Assembly (NCBI GenBank): GCA_027489035.1
Contig: JAIYAN010000001.1
Span: 145,199-209,198, forward strand
Length of the DNA stretch: 64,000 nucleotides
Direction of reading: 5' to 3'
From: Chitinophagaceae bacterium
Lineage (GTDB): Bacteria; Bacteroidota; Bacteroidia; Chitinophagales; Chitinophagaceae
The notes beneath the pieces are model-generated. The model saw only the letters and a program-made list of their open reading frames with translations, ran no database searches and was not told the DNA's origin. This document shows, in pieces, positions 19,201 through 27,725 of this stretch (position 1 is its first letter; each line of letters opens with the position of its first letter). Made by a program: the position numbers and the translations under genes.

Positions 19201-19809
19201 CATTGATTGGTTCAACATCTTCTTGGACCAATCATATCCTTTGTTGATTTCCAGTTGACGGTTCCAGTAAGAAGTATCATAAACCAACTTTTTAAAAACA
19301 GCTCCATCTGATTCAGACTGCATGGCAGCAATAAGTAAATGAGAAGGAAGATGTTCGAGTGCATACACTTCCCATTCATCTGCATTTCTTTGTTCTAATG
19401 CTAATTGACATTTTGAGATAATTGTCTGATTCGTTTGATTAAGTTGATGAGATGAAATCTTTTGTAGAAAGAAAACCCTAAGTCGTTCATGGTACAATAA
19501 GTATTTGCCGGAAGATGGACTATTAAACCATTTAGTATAAACAGAAAGAAAATCAATTACCTCCCACTCTTCCCAATCCAATAAATCAGCCATTAACGTA
19601 GTACTCACTTCTTTTTTCAGCAAAGACCATGCTGTGAAGAATTTTAAGAATCGCTCTCTGCTACTAACATTCTGTTCATTCGAAAAGGCTTCTTCATACA
19701 TGCCAATCAATCCTTCCGGCAAAGCGGAAATATTGTCTTTGTGGATGGTATTCAAAGAAAGACTGTCGAATATGTAGCGGAGATATGTAGGTTCTATTTG
19801 TTTTTGCAT
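16270..19809 (-). CDS. Winged-helix/TPR half of second split STAND set
   Basis: 1179 residues, a clear paralogue of the 1177-aa protein. It has the same N-terminal segment (YLRYIFDSLSLNTIHKDNIS, ALPEGLIGMYEEAF, LYHERLRVFFLQKI) and about 25 TPR-like repeats of 34-40 residues with D-E/D-Y-W-K and G-K-F/L-D-E/D-A motifs (ISDEYWKGCALTKIS). There is no P-loop. Unlike the other set, the order is reversed: this gene precedes its NTPase-like partner (523 aa), which has lost its P-loop. ATG at 19809, 35 bases after the 388-aa gene. Probably a sensor/scaffold in the same complex. Confidence 0.8.
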   Translation of the reverse strand: MQKQIEPTYLRYIFDSLSLNTIHKDNISALPEGLIGMYEEAFSNEQNVSSRERFLKFFTAWSLLKKEVSTTLMADLLDWEEWEVIDFLSVYTKWFNSPSSGKYLLYHERLRVFFLQKISSHQLNQTNQTIISKCQLALEQRNADEWEVYALEHLPSHLLIAAMQSESDGAVFKKLVYDTSYWNRQLEINKGYDWSKKMLNQSMTWAAKQNTDELIECALNKIDLHHMEQNDAPRIVELVAQNDIERALQRIESFGGNDKEGLQRKFILYMLCLMELTLLDSKDKPFRRDSIGKILKHFDENMPIAHSILNWNDFFPSYLVFTIACNLKELIFDVFLLFNRTDSWDIFWIKEKGTYTDLQYEVMIESANCIISISKKIICLIEIASVLYRQKKNDKSILLMKKAIEFAINIENKDDKDAAFKNLSIGLVNIDMLDYTLEFVDNIYDANHKNNCLEIIANSLSKQGLFTNALECVRDINDVWKKCEVLNIISTELAYHEKLDEALALIKDISDEYWKGCALTKISTKLENDGKYAESASLMNEALICCKNIDIQYLKSALFKEISNEFFKQEKYNESISTMQTAIELANGIEDEYEKRWAIFENSIALLNQGKISEYAFVLERALDVARNAHDDYYSINSLIEISIELLKLGDLTNGILVLKEALKKTYNVRDELTKSNFLNPVSIELSKIGKLDEALKVISNIRDESQKYYATKIYLYYEFINSENYNKILSVMYNNIGHLNGITDNLTRKSILQYYSIELAKNDKIEEALKTALGISDDFWKCFAIADISSVLTKKGNLTESENLMNKALELAKQISYEEDKCDAKYKISKELCKQGKFDKAFSCADSISDYWNKSYAFKEISIEMFKLGKFDDAETYANKITDEYVRSIYEKEISIEMIRMGKLEDGLKIANNIKEDSDRILAMLEISSILKEQGIEEKYFEVNQKCLDFANNINSEYWKSISLKSICTQLLKQEKIDLALEITFTLANDVNKITSLAKISTILFKKFQKDKSNELISLTLEITNSLKNDSDKNIAFNDLAKELAIQSKWTKVEEVVNKISLKEQRQSCWRIISQSILEENDAQSSLFISFHLKKYESKNNYLIGWLENIEINQFNSDLLKQAICKFPEDIYSLENLLQKYTINQLFNENLFNEKLDRLNHTLNIQWAIDIANKFNKN

Positions 19810-19844
19810 TTAAATTCAGTTTTTTAAAAAGCTATTGTATTTTT

Positions 19845-21011
19845 TTACTTTCCCAAATCCTCCTCCAAATGATGCCATGTCCATTTGAAAGTCTCTTCCC
19901 TAGAATTTATAACCGGGCGATATTGCATCTGAAAATGAAACTCAAGATATTCCATACCATTTTCATCTTTCTCTATGGTAGCATGGTATCCAATAAAAAA
20001 ATCAAACTCAGGTTTGATGTAAACCCTTCTACCATTCATATACTTTAATTTTTTGTCGAAGAAATCAACAGCAACAGCTTCATCCCCTTCGAATGCACCT
20101 TTACCAAAAAAATCTTCGGAATAAAAATCGAGTAACTGTTTGAAATAGGCTTTATACAAACTCATTTGTCTTCGTGCGCCTTGCATGACTACATCAACCA
20201 AAGATTTACCATCAATATTGAAAGGAGTCATTTCAATCATAAAACGTTGTTCATTATTAGAGACCAAGGGAAATTTATCAAATCTCGCTTCTTCATGAAA
20301 TGAAAAATTAAATCTGCGATTAATACTCAAAAGATTTTTATAATCAAACCATCCGTAAATCATGCTCAACAGAGGTGTAACAATACCGTTGTCTTCCAAA
20401 GAGGTAAAGGAAATTTCGGGATGCAAATCATGAGGATGAATGAGTACGATGACACGAAGATCATTCCTGATTTCTGTAATTCTAAGCAGATTTGTACTGG
20501 CTTTCCAAGCATCATCTCCCGGAAATTCAACATTGTTTTTATAATCAGCGAGGACTGTTTTAAAGTCGCGGCCATTCAGAAATGACAAGATGGTTTCCGT
20601 TGTAAAAACCGAATTAATCCAACCCTCCAGAAATACTACCGGATCTTGAAAATCAAAAAATGCCGAATCATAATTGAGGGCATCATTTACCAGAAATTTT
20701 TGTTGAGATGATTCACCATAATTATCCTGCCAGTTCTCTTTTCTTTTTGCACGAGCTTTAAATGCTTTAGCAGATAGTTTTCTGATGGGTTCCAAAGAAA
20801 CTGAAAAATAAGCATTTGTTGGACTATTGAATACAACTCGATTAAAAATGCTATCTACAGGCGTTTTAGGGTATTCAATAATATTTGCCGACAACCCTCT
20901 ACCTGCAAAACCTCTTTGATTAAATGGAATCTTAAAACCACTATCCTCATTTTCGATAACAGAAAAATATTGACGGGCTTCTTCTAATGACTTTATTTCT
21001 TTAAATAGCAT
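19845..21011 (-). CDS. Hypothetical 388-aa protein inside STAND operon
   Basis: 388 residues with no membrane segment and no signal peptide. It is mixed alpha/beta and rich in aromatic residues (NRVVFNSPTNAYFSVSLEP, FDFFIGYHATIEKDENGMEYL, FKWTWHHLEEDLGK). A conserved-looking core RNDLRVIVLIHPHDLHPEISF sits at about 182-202. I do not recognise a family. It lies between the complete 1537-aa STAND protein (39 bases) and the 1179-aa gene (35 bases), so it is cotranscribed and could be an effector, adaptor or sensor specific to this system. Confidence 0.72.
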   Translation of the reverse strand: MLFKEIKSLEEARQYFSVIENEDSGFKIPFNQRGFAGRGLSANIIEYPKTPVDSIFNRVVFNSPTNAYFSVSLEPIRKLSAKAFKARAKRKENWQDNYGESSQQKFLVNDALNYDSAFFDFQDPVVFLEGWINSVFTTETILSFLNGRDFKTVLADYKNNVEFPGDDAWKASTNLLRITEIRNDLRVIVLIHPHDLHPEISFTSLEDNGIVTPLLSMIYGWFDYKNLLSINRRFNFSFHEEARFDKFPLVSNNEQRFMIEMTPFNIDGKSLVDVVMQGARRQMSLYKAYFKQLLDFYSEDFFGKGAFEGDEAVAVDFFDKKLKYMNGRRVYIKPEFDFFIGYHATIEKDENGMEYLEFHFQMQYRPVINSREETFKWTWHHLEEDLGK

Positions 21012-21050
21012 TGTTTAATCTATGTTTTTAATTTTTAATTTTTACTTACT

Positions 21051-24000
21051 TTAACACATACCCTTCACATTCTCCCCAAACTCCTCCTCTGTCATTTTAC
21101 CCTTTGCCACCTGTTTTGCCCAAAGTCTTATCTGGTCTATATCATCTTCATCCTCCACCTCCGCTATCCACTCCTCCAAATTAGTAGACAACCTAACCAC
21201 ATTTTCTTCTTTTGGAAATGTTGCAATAACATCCAAAGCCCATTGGATATTAAGCGAACGATTAAATTTTTGTATTTTTTCTTTTGGTGTTTTTTCAAAA
21301 AAAGCACAATACAAAGCATGCATTTGCAACAGATACTCGGTACTTTCTTTATCTGCTTTTACCAATGGGAGAATTTGCAAAATGGTTTCTTCTGTAGCAT
21401 TAGTAGCCGTTATGGATTGTGCAATGCCTTTTTTGAAGAAAGTTATGGCTTCATCGTTGGGGAGTTGGGAAAGTGTTTGATGAAGATTTTGTAATTGATG
21501 TTTTTTGTAAAATTCTTTGCCTATTTCTAGCCAAGCTTGCATTCGATCGGCTCCACTGTTAATTTTTTGTATCACATCATTTGATGATGCTATTTTTTTC
21601 CAAATAGCTAACACAATTGCAATTTCCTTTAAGGCTAAATTTTTGTCGTAATCATCATTTATCCCTTCTGCAATCTCAATCGATTTATTTAACAATTTGC
21701 TACTCTCTGATAAGTTACCATGATTAGCCAATACAACAGCAATTTCCTTAAAAGCTATACTTTTTCCTCTTTCATCATTTATTCCTTCAGCCATTATGAT
21801 TGATTTCTCTAATTCTCCATGGTTGGAATACCATTGTGAAATTTTTACAAATACTGAAGATACATTCCAATCTAAATTTATACAATTAGACATTTGAATC
21901 GATTTTTCTATTTCTCCTTGATTTGCCAAAAAGACAGATAACTCCTTGAAAACTACATCTTTTTGTAAATAATCTACAAGGAGTTCTGTCATTTGAATTG
22001 CTTTATCTAATTCACCTTGATTTGCTAAAACTATTGCGATTTGCATAAAAGCATTACTTTTTTCAAAAGTATCATTAATAATCTCAGCAGTCCGAATTGA
22101 CTTCTCAAACAACATATTACTCTCTTCAAACTTATTTGTATTCAATAACTCAAAAGAGATTTCTGCAAACAATGAACATTTATCAACTTTATAATTTATT
22201 CCTTCGGCAACTTGAATTGCTTTCTCTATCTCAATTAGATTTGAAAACCTTAGCGCAATATTCTTGAATATTGAAATTTTATGCCAATCATCATTTAAAC
22301 CTATGGAAGCTTGTATTGATTTCTGAATTGTATTTATAACCATTGAAAATTTATCTTGTTTCATTAAAACAACAGCTATTTCACTAAATGCTAAAGTTTT
22401 ATGCCAATCATCATTTATTCGATCAGTCATAAGCATTGAGTGCTTTATCTCACTTCGATTCGCTAAAACGATAGAAATCTCCTTAAAAGCTAAACTTTTT
22501 TTCCAATCTGTTTCTATAACTTCTGCTATTTGAACTGATTGCTCTAATATATGATCACTTTTTGCTAACATACCCTGATTTGCTAATACAACTGCAATTT
22601 CCCTATAGGCAGTACTTTTGTCGAAATCATCATCTATACCTTCAACCATCAAGATCGATTTCTCTATTTGTCCTTGATTAACTAATACAACTGCAATTTC
22701 CTTGTATACTAAATTTTTATCATAATAATTATTTATATCTTTCGCTATATCTATTGATTTTTCTAATATATTTCTACTTTCTTCAAAAAACTCCAAATTC
22801 GCTAAAACAACTGCGATATCCTTGAAGGCTAAACTTTTTTGCTTGTAATCATCGATATTCTCGGCAACCTGAATCGATTTATCCATTTCACCTTGATTCA
22901 CTAATAATAAGACTATTTTATTTAAAACATAATTTTTTTGCCATTCAATTTTTATCTCTTTTTCGATATTATATAATTTGAATAAAATATTATTACTCCT
23001 TACTATCTCACCTTGATTAGCCAATAAAATAGCGATATCAGAGTAATATGAGCTTTTGGAAATTAAATCATCGACTTCGGAAATTTGCATTAATGTCTCT
23101 ATTATTTTACTAAACTTTACCAAATCCCCTTGTTTCCCCAACTCACAAGCTATTCCTATAAATGCAGAAAATTTTTTCCATTCCTTATTTACAATTCCGG
23201 CTGTCTGTATTAATATATCAAATTCTTTATTTGAGTATGGTCCTTTGTTTTTAATCCATTTATTTTCCCAACCATCTGTTCTCTTGTAAATTTCAATAAA
23301 ATCCAAATCCATTGCTTTTAACTCTACAGCAATCAAAAAAACCAAATAACTTGAAAAAAAACGATCCCAATCCAAAATACTATGATCAACAGGTATCTGC
23401 TCCTCCATCAATCCCAACAATTTTTCAATAGCATTTTTTCTCCAAGGCTGGTTTTTGCTTTCCAATAAAGTAAGCTCCATGATGCAAAGCATGATTACAA
23501 TAAACTGCCTTTGTTTATCATCTTTACTTAGCCCACCCAATGCTGTAATTCTTTGCAAAGTCAATTCTATCTCATTTTGCTTCACCATTTCCAAAATGGC
23601 TGTCACATCATTTTGTTCTTCGTATTTTAGGTCCACAATAACTAGTCCACAATCAATAGCAGCTTCATTCCAGTTATTTTTTGTAGCTATTTCAATTCCA
23701 TTTTGAAAGAGCTGATGAGTAGCTTCAAAATTTCGCAATACTTTTTTCTGTGTGGCGATAAATTCAGCATCTTTTGTTAAAGCAATCAATGTTTGATGAT
23801 GTTCTTGATTTTGCTGAGTAGATAAATGTGCTGCAAAATGTCGTAAAATATATTGCTGCTCGTAATTGCCTTCTAAAGTATTCCATCTCCCACAAAACTC
23901 AATAATCTTCAACTCCGCTTTGGCAACTTCTGTGGCTCGATCTTTTTTCAAATACTCTCTCAAACTTTCATGAAACAACTGATAATCCAACACGTTTTCG

Positions 24001-25664
24001 GTCATGGGATTTTCGTACAACACTTCCACCAAAGTGCTCAACACATTAGTTTGTGTAGCCGGACCAAAACCCAGTATCTCGCTCAGGTGCATGGGTGTGA
24101 GGTAATCGCGGGCGGCAGCAAATACAAAAAGACTGTTCAATAAATGATCGCCATCGGGCATTTGTGCATAGCGTTGCAAGATGGCTTTGTAATAATCATC
24201 AATCTCTTTGGGTAAGGCATCAACATCATTGATGGCAATACTTCCCTCTTCAATGGCATTGCAGAGTAATTTCAAATACAATGGATTCCCCTCAGAACGT
24301 TTTTGTAAATAATCAATCCATGCAGAGTCTTTGTCAATCTCATATTTGTTGGCCACTTCATACAATAATGCACGAATGTCTTCTTTGCTCAAACCACCCA
24401 GTTCAATTTTTTGATGATGTTCTACAGATAATTCACCCCAAAATTTATCAAGTTGTTGATGCCCGCCTGGACGAGAGCCATACATGAAAAGGATGTTATT
24501 AAAATTTTCACGAGGCAGGTATTTTAAAATATCATTCTCCACCCCTTCATCCAAACCATCGATTAAAAAAATGATTTTAAATGGAGATTCAATTTCTCCG
24601 AAAGCAGTCCATTTGTTGTACAATTGCTGTTGCAACTCCCAAGTGGTTTGTCCTTCGGCACGTATTTCCTTTCCCGCCGGAAAAAATTCATCGGTTTTTT
24701 TAAGCAAGTAGTTTATCAAATACGACACTTCTGCTTGTGATGTTCCTCTTCTAATAAAATACTCAACCAATTGTATGGGTAGTTTTTCTTCAGAGTTGGT
24801 CAAATCTTTATACACCTGTGCAATAAGTGCCGATTTACCAATACCAGGATTCCCTTGAATAGAGAGAAAACCTTTTTGCTTGGTGGTTACAAATTTCTTG
24901 ATGGTAGCCCTTTCAGTCAAACGACCTTTAAAAGTTTCCGTTAGTTCTTCAATGCGCTGGTTAAAAATATTGCTGCCGGTCTTCTTCCATTCCTGCAAGG
25001 GCAGGTATTGATTAAACTCACTAAAGAAAGATTTATCTCGATAATGCTTACTCAACGGATAATTGAGCAACCCTACTTTATCATTTTTTAAATCATTGAA
25101 AAACACAAAAGGCTGTTCGGTTTCATCTGTACGATAAGCAATGATGGGATGAAGATTGAGTACATCTGTTTCATTTTTCAAATATACTTTTCCATCAATG
25201 GCTTCAATGTTAGATTCATTCAGCCATTGCAAGGACAATAATATGTTTAAGAAAGGCTCAAATTGTTTGATGTCATTTTCACATTGTTCATCTGTGGGTG
25301 TAGCTCCATGTGCGTATCCGTTTCGAAAAGAAATGACATTGGTTTTTTCTTGGTTCAACGCTTTATCCAATGCTTCAAATGCTGTTGCAAAATCATTACA
25401 CAAAAAACCATGATTGGCTTCTTTCAACTCTTTGTACAATTCTCTACTAAACAATTGCCATGTTCCCAAAGAAGGCGTCCTCAAACCTGCAGCCAGCATC
25501 CCTTTTGCGGTATCGCTGATTTGATTATGCTTGAAATACTCTCCCATCATTACAGCCGTATGGGTTTTGATGATGGTTTCAAACAAATCAATCATGCGGT
25601 GCACCTTGCGGAAAGGCTGGGTTTCGGAGAGGTAGATTTTGTGAAGCGTAATTATGTGGAGCAT
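21051..25664 (-). CDS. HEPN-like/STAND NTPase/TPR protein, full length
   Basis: 1537 residues in one chain. (1) A helical N-terminal domain (about 15-150) with R114-N-G-Y-A-H119, the HEPN-type R-x4-H. (2) A STAND NTPase with Walker A GNPGIGKS (271-278), Walker B KIIFLIDGLDE (363-373) and sensor LFMYGSRPGG (about 392-401). (3) A helical/winged-helix part (about 405-600). (4) About 20 TPR-like repeats of around 34-38 residues (consensus INDDxxKSxAFKEIAVVLANQGEIEKSI). ATG at 25664 is preferred over 25595 because residues 15-40 continue the first HEPN helix. This is the ancestral-looking layout from which the split sets differ. It is the first large gene of the operon. Proposed role: ligand-triggered oligomerisation that activates the HEPN domain (inference). 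Confidence 0.85.
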   Translation of the reverse strand: MLHIITLHKIYLSETQPFRKVHRMIDLFETIIKTHTAVMMGEYFKHNQISDTAKGMLAAGLRTPSLGTWQLFSRELYKELKEANHGFLCNDFATAFEALDKALNQEKTNVISFRNGYAHGATPTDEQCENDIKQFEPFLNILLSLQWLNESNIEAIDGKVYLKNETDVLNLHPIIAYRTDETEQPFVFFNDLKNDKVGLLNYPLSKHYRDKSFFSEFNQYLPLQEWKKTGSNIFNQRIEELTETFKGRLTERATIKKFVTTKQKGFLSIQGNPGIGKSALIAQVYKDLTNSEEKLPIQLVEYFIRRGTSQAEVSYLINYLLKKTDEFFPAGKEIRAEGQTTWELQQQLYNKWTAFGEIESPFKIIFLIDGLDEGVENDILKYLPRENFNNILFMYGSRPGGHQQLDKFWGELSVEHHQKIELGGLSKEDIRALLYEVANKYEIDKDSAWIDYLQKRSEGNPLYLKLLCNAIEEGSIAINDVDALPKEIDDYYKAILQRYAQMPDGDHLLNSLFVFAAARDYLTPMHLSEILGFGPATQTNVLSTLVEVLYENPMTENVLDYQLFHESLREYLKKDRATEVAKAELKIIEFCGRWNTLEGNYEQQYILRHFAAHLSTQQNQEHHQTLIALTKDAEFIATQKKVLRNFEATHQLFQNGIEIATKNNWNEAAIDCGLVIVDLKYEEQNDVTAILEMVKQNEIELTLQRITALGGLSKDDKQRQFIVIMLCIMELTLLESKNQPWRKNAIEKLLGLMEEQIPVDHSILDWDRFFSSYLVFLIAVELKAMDLDFIEIYKRTDGWENKWIKNKGPYSNKEFDILIQTAGIVNKEWKKFSAFIGIACELGKQGDLVKFSKIIETLMQISEVDDLISKSSYYSDIAILLANQGEIVRSNNILFKLYNIEKEIKIEWQKNYVLNKIVLLLVNQGEMDKSIQVAENIDDYKQKSLAFKDIAVVLANLEFFEESRNILEKSIDIAKDINNYYDKNLVYKEIAVVLVNQGQIEKSILMVEGIDDDFDKSTAYREIAVVLANQGMLAKSDHILEQSVQIAEVIETDWKKSLAFKEISIVLANRSEIKHSMLMTDRINDDWHKTLAFSEIAVVLMKQDKFSMVINTIQKSIQASIGLNDDWHKISIFKNIALRFSNLIEIEKAIQVAEGINYKVDKCSLFAEISFELLNTNKFEESNMLFEKSIRTAEIINDTFEKSNAFMQIAIVLANQGELDKAIQMTELLVDYLQKDVVFKELSVFLANQGEIEKSIQMSNCINLDWNVSSVFVKISQWYSNHGELEKSIIMAEGINDERGKSIAFKEIAVVLANHGNLSESSKLLNKSIEIAEGINDDYDKNLALKEIAIVLAIWKKIASSNDVIQKINSGADRMQAWLEIGKEFYKKHQLQNLHQTLSQLPNDEAITFFKKGIAQSITATNATEETILQILPLVKADKESTEYLLQMHALYCAFFEKTPKEKIQKFNRSLNIQWALDVIATFPKEENVVRLSTNLEEWIAEVEDEDDIDQIRLWAKQVAKGKMTEEEFGENVKGMC
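21600..23050 (-). repeat. Intragenic TPR-coding repeats
   Basis: Roughly 100-120-base imperfect direct repeats, recognisable by CTTGATTNGCTAATACAAC(A/T)GCAATTTCC and a recurring ATCATTTATNCCTTC. They encode the TPR-like array of the 1537-aa protein. Several copies differ at few positions, which suggests recent internal duplication or conversion. Confidence 0.75.
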
Positions 25665-25673
25665 GGAAGACCT

Positions 25674-25720
25674 TGTTTCGTTGTTTGTTGTTTGGTGTTT
25701 GGGGTTTAGGGTTTGGGGTT
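25674..25720. repeat. G/T-rich, telomere-like intergenic tract
   Basis: TTGTTTGTTGTTTGGTGTTT followed by GGGGTTTAGGGTTTGGGGTT. It fills the gap between the 1537-aa gene and the upstream secreted-protein gene. A near copy lies at 44443-44494. Three G runs of 3-4 plus GG could allow a two- or three-layer G-quadruplex on the plus strand. Confidence 0.7.
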
Positions 25721-26201
25721 AATCGCATTTAAATGAGTTGGATATTTTACCAATGTATTTTTCAATAACATTCTTTTGTGATGGCAAATATTCGATTTCT
25801 AAATCAGCGATGTAATTATTGCCAACATATCTTTTTTGATAAAATATCTTTCCGTCTTTTTGTCCACTTAATACATAAAAATGTTCCGACTTAAATTCAT
25901 AAGATATTGTGATGTCTTTGTTGGCTTTTGCCTCATCAAACAGGGCATCTATATCAGTGGTCTCTAATCTGGAACTTAACAATGAATGTGCTTCCAACAG
26001 GATTCCTTTTTCTTTGAATTTCACTTCGTAATCACAATAATCTGCGGAAGTTTCTTCATACATATTTTTGAACACATAGTTTACAGGCAGACTAATGCTG
26101 AATGAACAAGGATGATAATTTTTGAATGCAGTAGTTTGTGAAAACAAAATCTGACAGTTTAAAAGCAATGTTGCAAAAAGCAACAGAATTAATCTTTTCA
26201 T
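25719..26201 (-). CDS. Secreted hypothetical protein
   Basis: 160 residues. A signal peptide (MKRLILLLFATLLLNCQILFSQ, cleavage after about residue 22; the Cys at 16 makes a lipoprotein less likely) precedes a small alpha/beta domain (SFSISLPVNYVFKNM, DLEIEYLPSQKNVIEKYIGKI) resembling the PsbP/DcrB-like fold in pattern. The family is not firmly recognised. Its stop touches the G/T-rich tract ahead of the STAND operon. A weak copy of the 41-57 kb operator lies just upstream (26238). Confidence 0.65.
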   Translation of the reverse strand: MKRLILLLFATLLLNCQILFSQTTAFKNYHPCSFSISLPVNYVFKNMYEETSADYCDYEVKFKEKGILLEAHSLLSSRLETTDIDALFDEAKANKDITISYEFKSEHFYVLSGQKDGKIFYQKRYVGNNYIADLEIEYLPSQKNVIEKYIGKISNSFKCD

Positions 26202-26221
26202 ATAATATTAGTGTTTTTTTA

Positions 26222-26254
26222 AAATAAGGAATTGTACTTGTACTCTATTTACAT
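26222..26254 (-). promoter_or_regulatory. Weak copy of the TTGTAA-N5-TTACAA operator
   Basis: The palindrome at 26238-26254 reads ATGTAA-ATAGA-GTACAA on the minus strand. Twenty-four bases after ATG comes TTATTTTA, a poor -7 box, about 20 bases before the secreted-protein ATG. Spacing fits the 41-57 kb set, but the sequence match is weak. Confidence 0.4.
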
Positions 26255-26333
26255 CCTTAAATTTTATTATGGTTAAATTTATTACATTTTGACATAATGT
26301 TTTATTATTGCTAAGATTATTCATAAATAAATA

Positions 26334-27677
26334 ATGGCTACCAAAAAATCATCGCTAAAAATAGATACTGAACTCTCGCGTTGCATCAACCAGCTTTTGC
26401 TGAAAGAGCCGTTTTTTGCGCATATTCTGGCTGGAACCGTGCGTAAAATAACTGATGAAGTGCCTACTGCTGCTGTAGGGTTTAGCAATGATTTGATTTT
26501 GCTGATGGTCAATGAAGATTTCTTTTTAAAAGAATTAAAATCCGAATCAGAACGCACCGCCGTTTTAAAACACGAAGTGCTGCATCTGGTGTTTCGCCAT
26601 TTATTTAGAGATAAAATAAAAGAAGATGCAGAACTGTTTAATATTGCTGCAGATATTGTAGTGAATCAATATATCGGTTTTTGGAAATTGCCCGACTCTG
26701 CAGTTACGTTAAAAACTTTTCCAGATTTGAATTTAAAACCGGAGCAACACCTCGAATACTATTACGATATTTTATTCAAACTGAACGAAGCCAATCAAAA
26801 AGCTTCGGCTAATGGTAAGGGTAAGGAAGGTAATCAAGGCAATGATCAAAACGGCAATTCTCCTTCTGGAAGTGGCGACAAACCTAAAAACCAACCCATG
26901 AATGAGAAGCACCCGCAAAGTGCTAAAGCATTGGCAGATATATACGGACATCAACGACACAGCGATCATTCTAAATGGATTATTAAAGATGGTACACAAG
27001 CCAAAACCGCTGATGGCAAATCTATTCCCGATAATTTAATTTCAGGCATCGAACAAACCTTAGGCAAACAATTGCTAGAAGCCGCTGCCAGAACACCTTC
27101 AAAACATTATGGGAATTTACCTGCAGCTCTTATTATCGAAATTGATTTGATTAGAGAATCGATGAAACCAAAAGTAGATTGGAAAAGGGTGTTGAAAATT
27201 TTCTCCAGCTCGAGTGGCAGAACGGTGATTTACCAAACCATGAAAAGAATCAGCAAGAGATATGGTACACGACCGGGTATACGAATTAAACAATTCAAAA
27301 AAATCGCTGTTGCCATAGATACTTCAGGCTCAATACAAGAAACAACCCTTGCACAATTTTTTAAAGAAATTGATACTATCCATCGAAACGGCGCCGAAAT
27401 TTTCATCATTGAATGTGACGCTGCCGTAGGTAATGCCTATCCTTACAAAAAGAATGCACCCATCAAAATCAAAGGTGGCGGCGGCACCAACTACGACCCT
27501 GCTTTTGAATACATCAATAAAAACAAAAAACTTCAAATTGATGCCTGCGTTTATCTCACAGATGGTTTTGCTCCTGAACCTAAAATAAAGCCAAGGTGCA
27601 AATTATTGTATGTAATTACACCGGATGGAAATAATGGAAATCATTTAAAATGGGGTAAAATCATTACAATGAAATAG
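26334..27677 (+). CDS. DUF2201-type metallopeptidase-like and vWA domain protein
   Basis: 447 residues. The N-terminal domain contains H80-E-V-L-H84 inside LKHEVLHLVFRHL and the downstream NIAADIVVNQYI motif, as in the DUF2201 N-terminal putative metallopeptidase domain. A Gly/Asn/Lys-rich linker (about 155-195) follows. The C-terminal vWA-like domain has the MIDAS motif DTSGS (329-333), a GGGGTNYDPAF loop and an LTDG strand. Such proteins pair with MoxR AAA ATPases, which remodel or load the vWA partner. Here a MoxR gene lies 4.4 kb away beyond the LRR gene on the opposite strand. A possible promoter is TTTTG (about 26287) 20 bases before TAAGATTA. Likely cytosolic. Confidence 0.87.
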   Translation: MATKKSSLKIDTELSRCINQLLLKEPFFAHILAGTVRKITDEVPTAAVGFSNDLILLMVNEDFFLKELKSESERTAVLKHEVLHLVFRHLFRDKIKEDAELFNIAADIVVNQYIGFWKLPDSAVTLKTFPDLNLKPEQHLEYYYDILFKLNEANQKASANGKGKEGNQGNDQNGNSPSGSGDKPKNQPMNEKHPQSAKALADIYGHQRHSDHSKWIIKDGTQAKTADGKSIPDNLISGIEQTLGKQLLEAAARTPSKHYGNLPAALIIEIDLIRESMKPKVDWKRVLKIFSSSSGRTVIYQTMKRISKRYGTRPGIRIKQFKKIAVAIDTSGSIQETTLAQFFKEIDTIHRNGAEIFIIECDAAVGNAYPYKKNAPIKIKGGGGTNYDPAFEYINKNKKLQIDACVYLTDGFAPEPKIKPRCKLLYVITPDGNNGNHLKWGKIITMK

Positions 27678-27725
27678 ACAGTTAAAGTAAAAATTCAAAA
27701 ATCAAAATTATAACTTCTCACCATT

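Noticed and set aside
25263-25709. 148-codon plus-strand ORF opposite the 1537-aa gene
   Set aside because: Cys/Phe/Ile-rich composition with no domain pattern; a shadow of the STAND gene, whose minus-strand reading is well supported.
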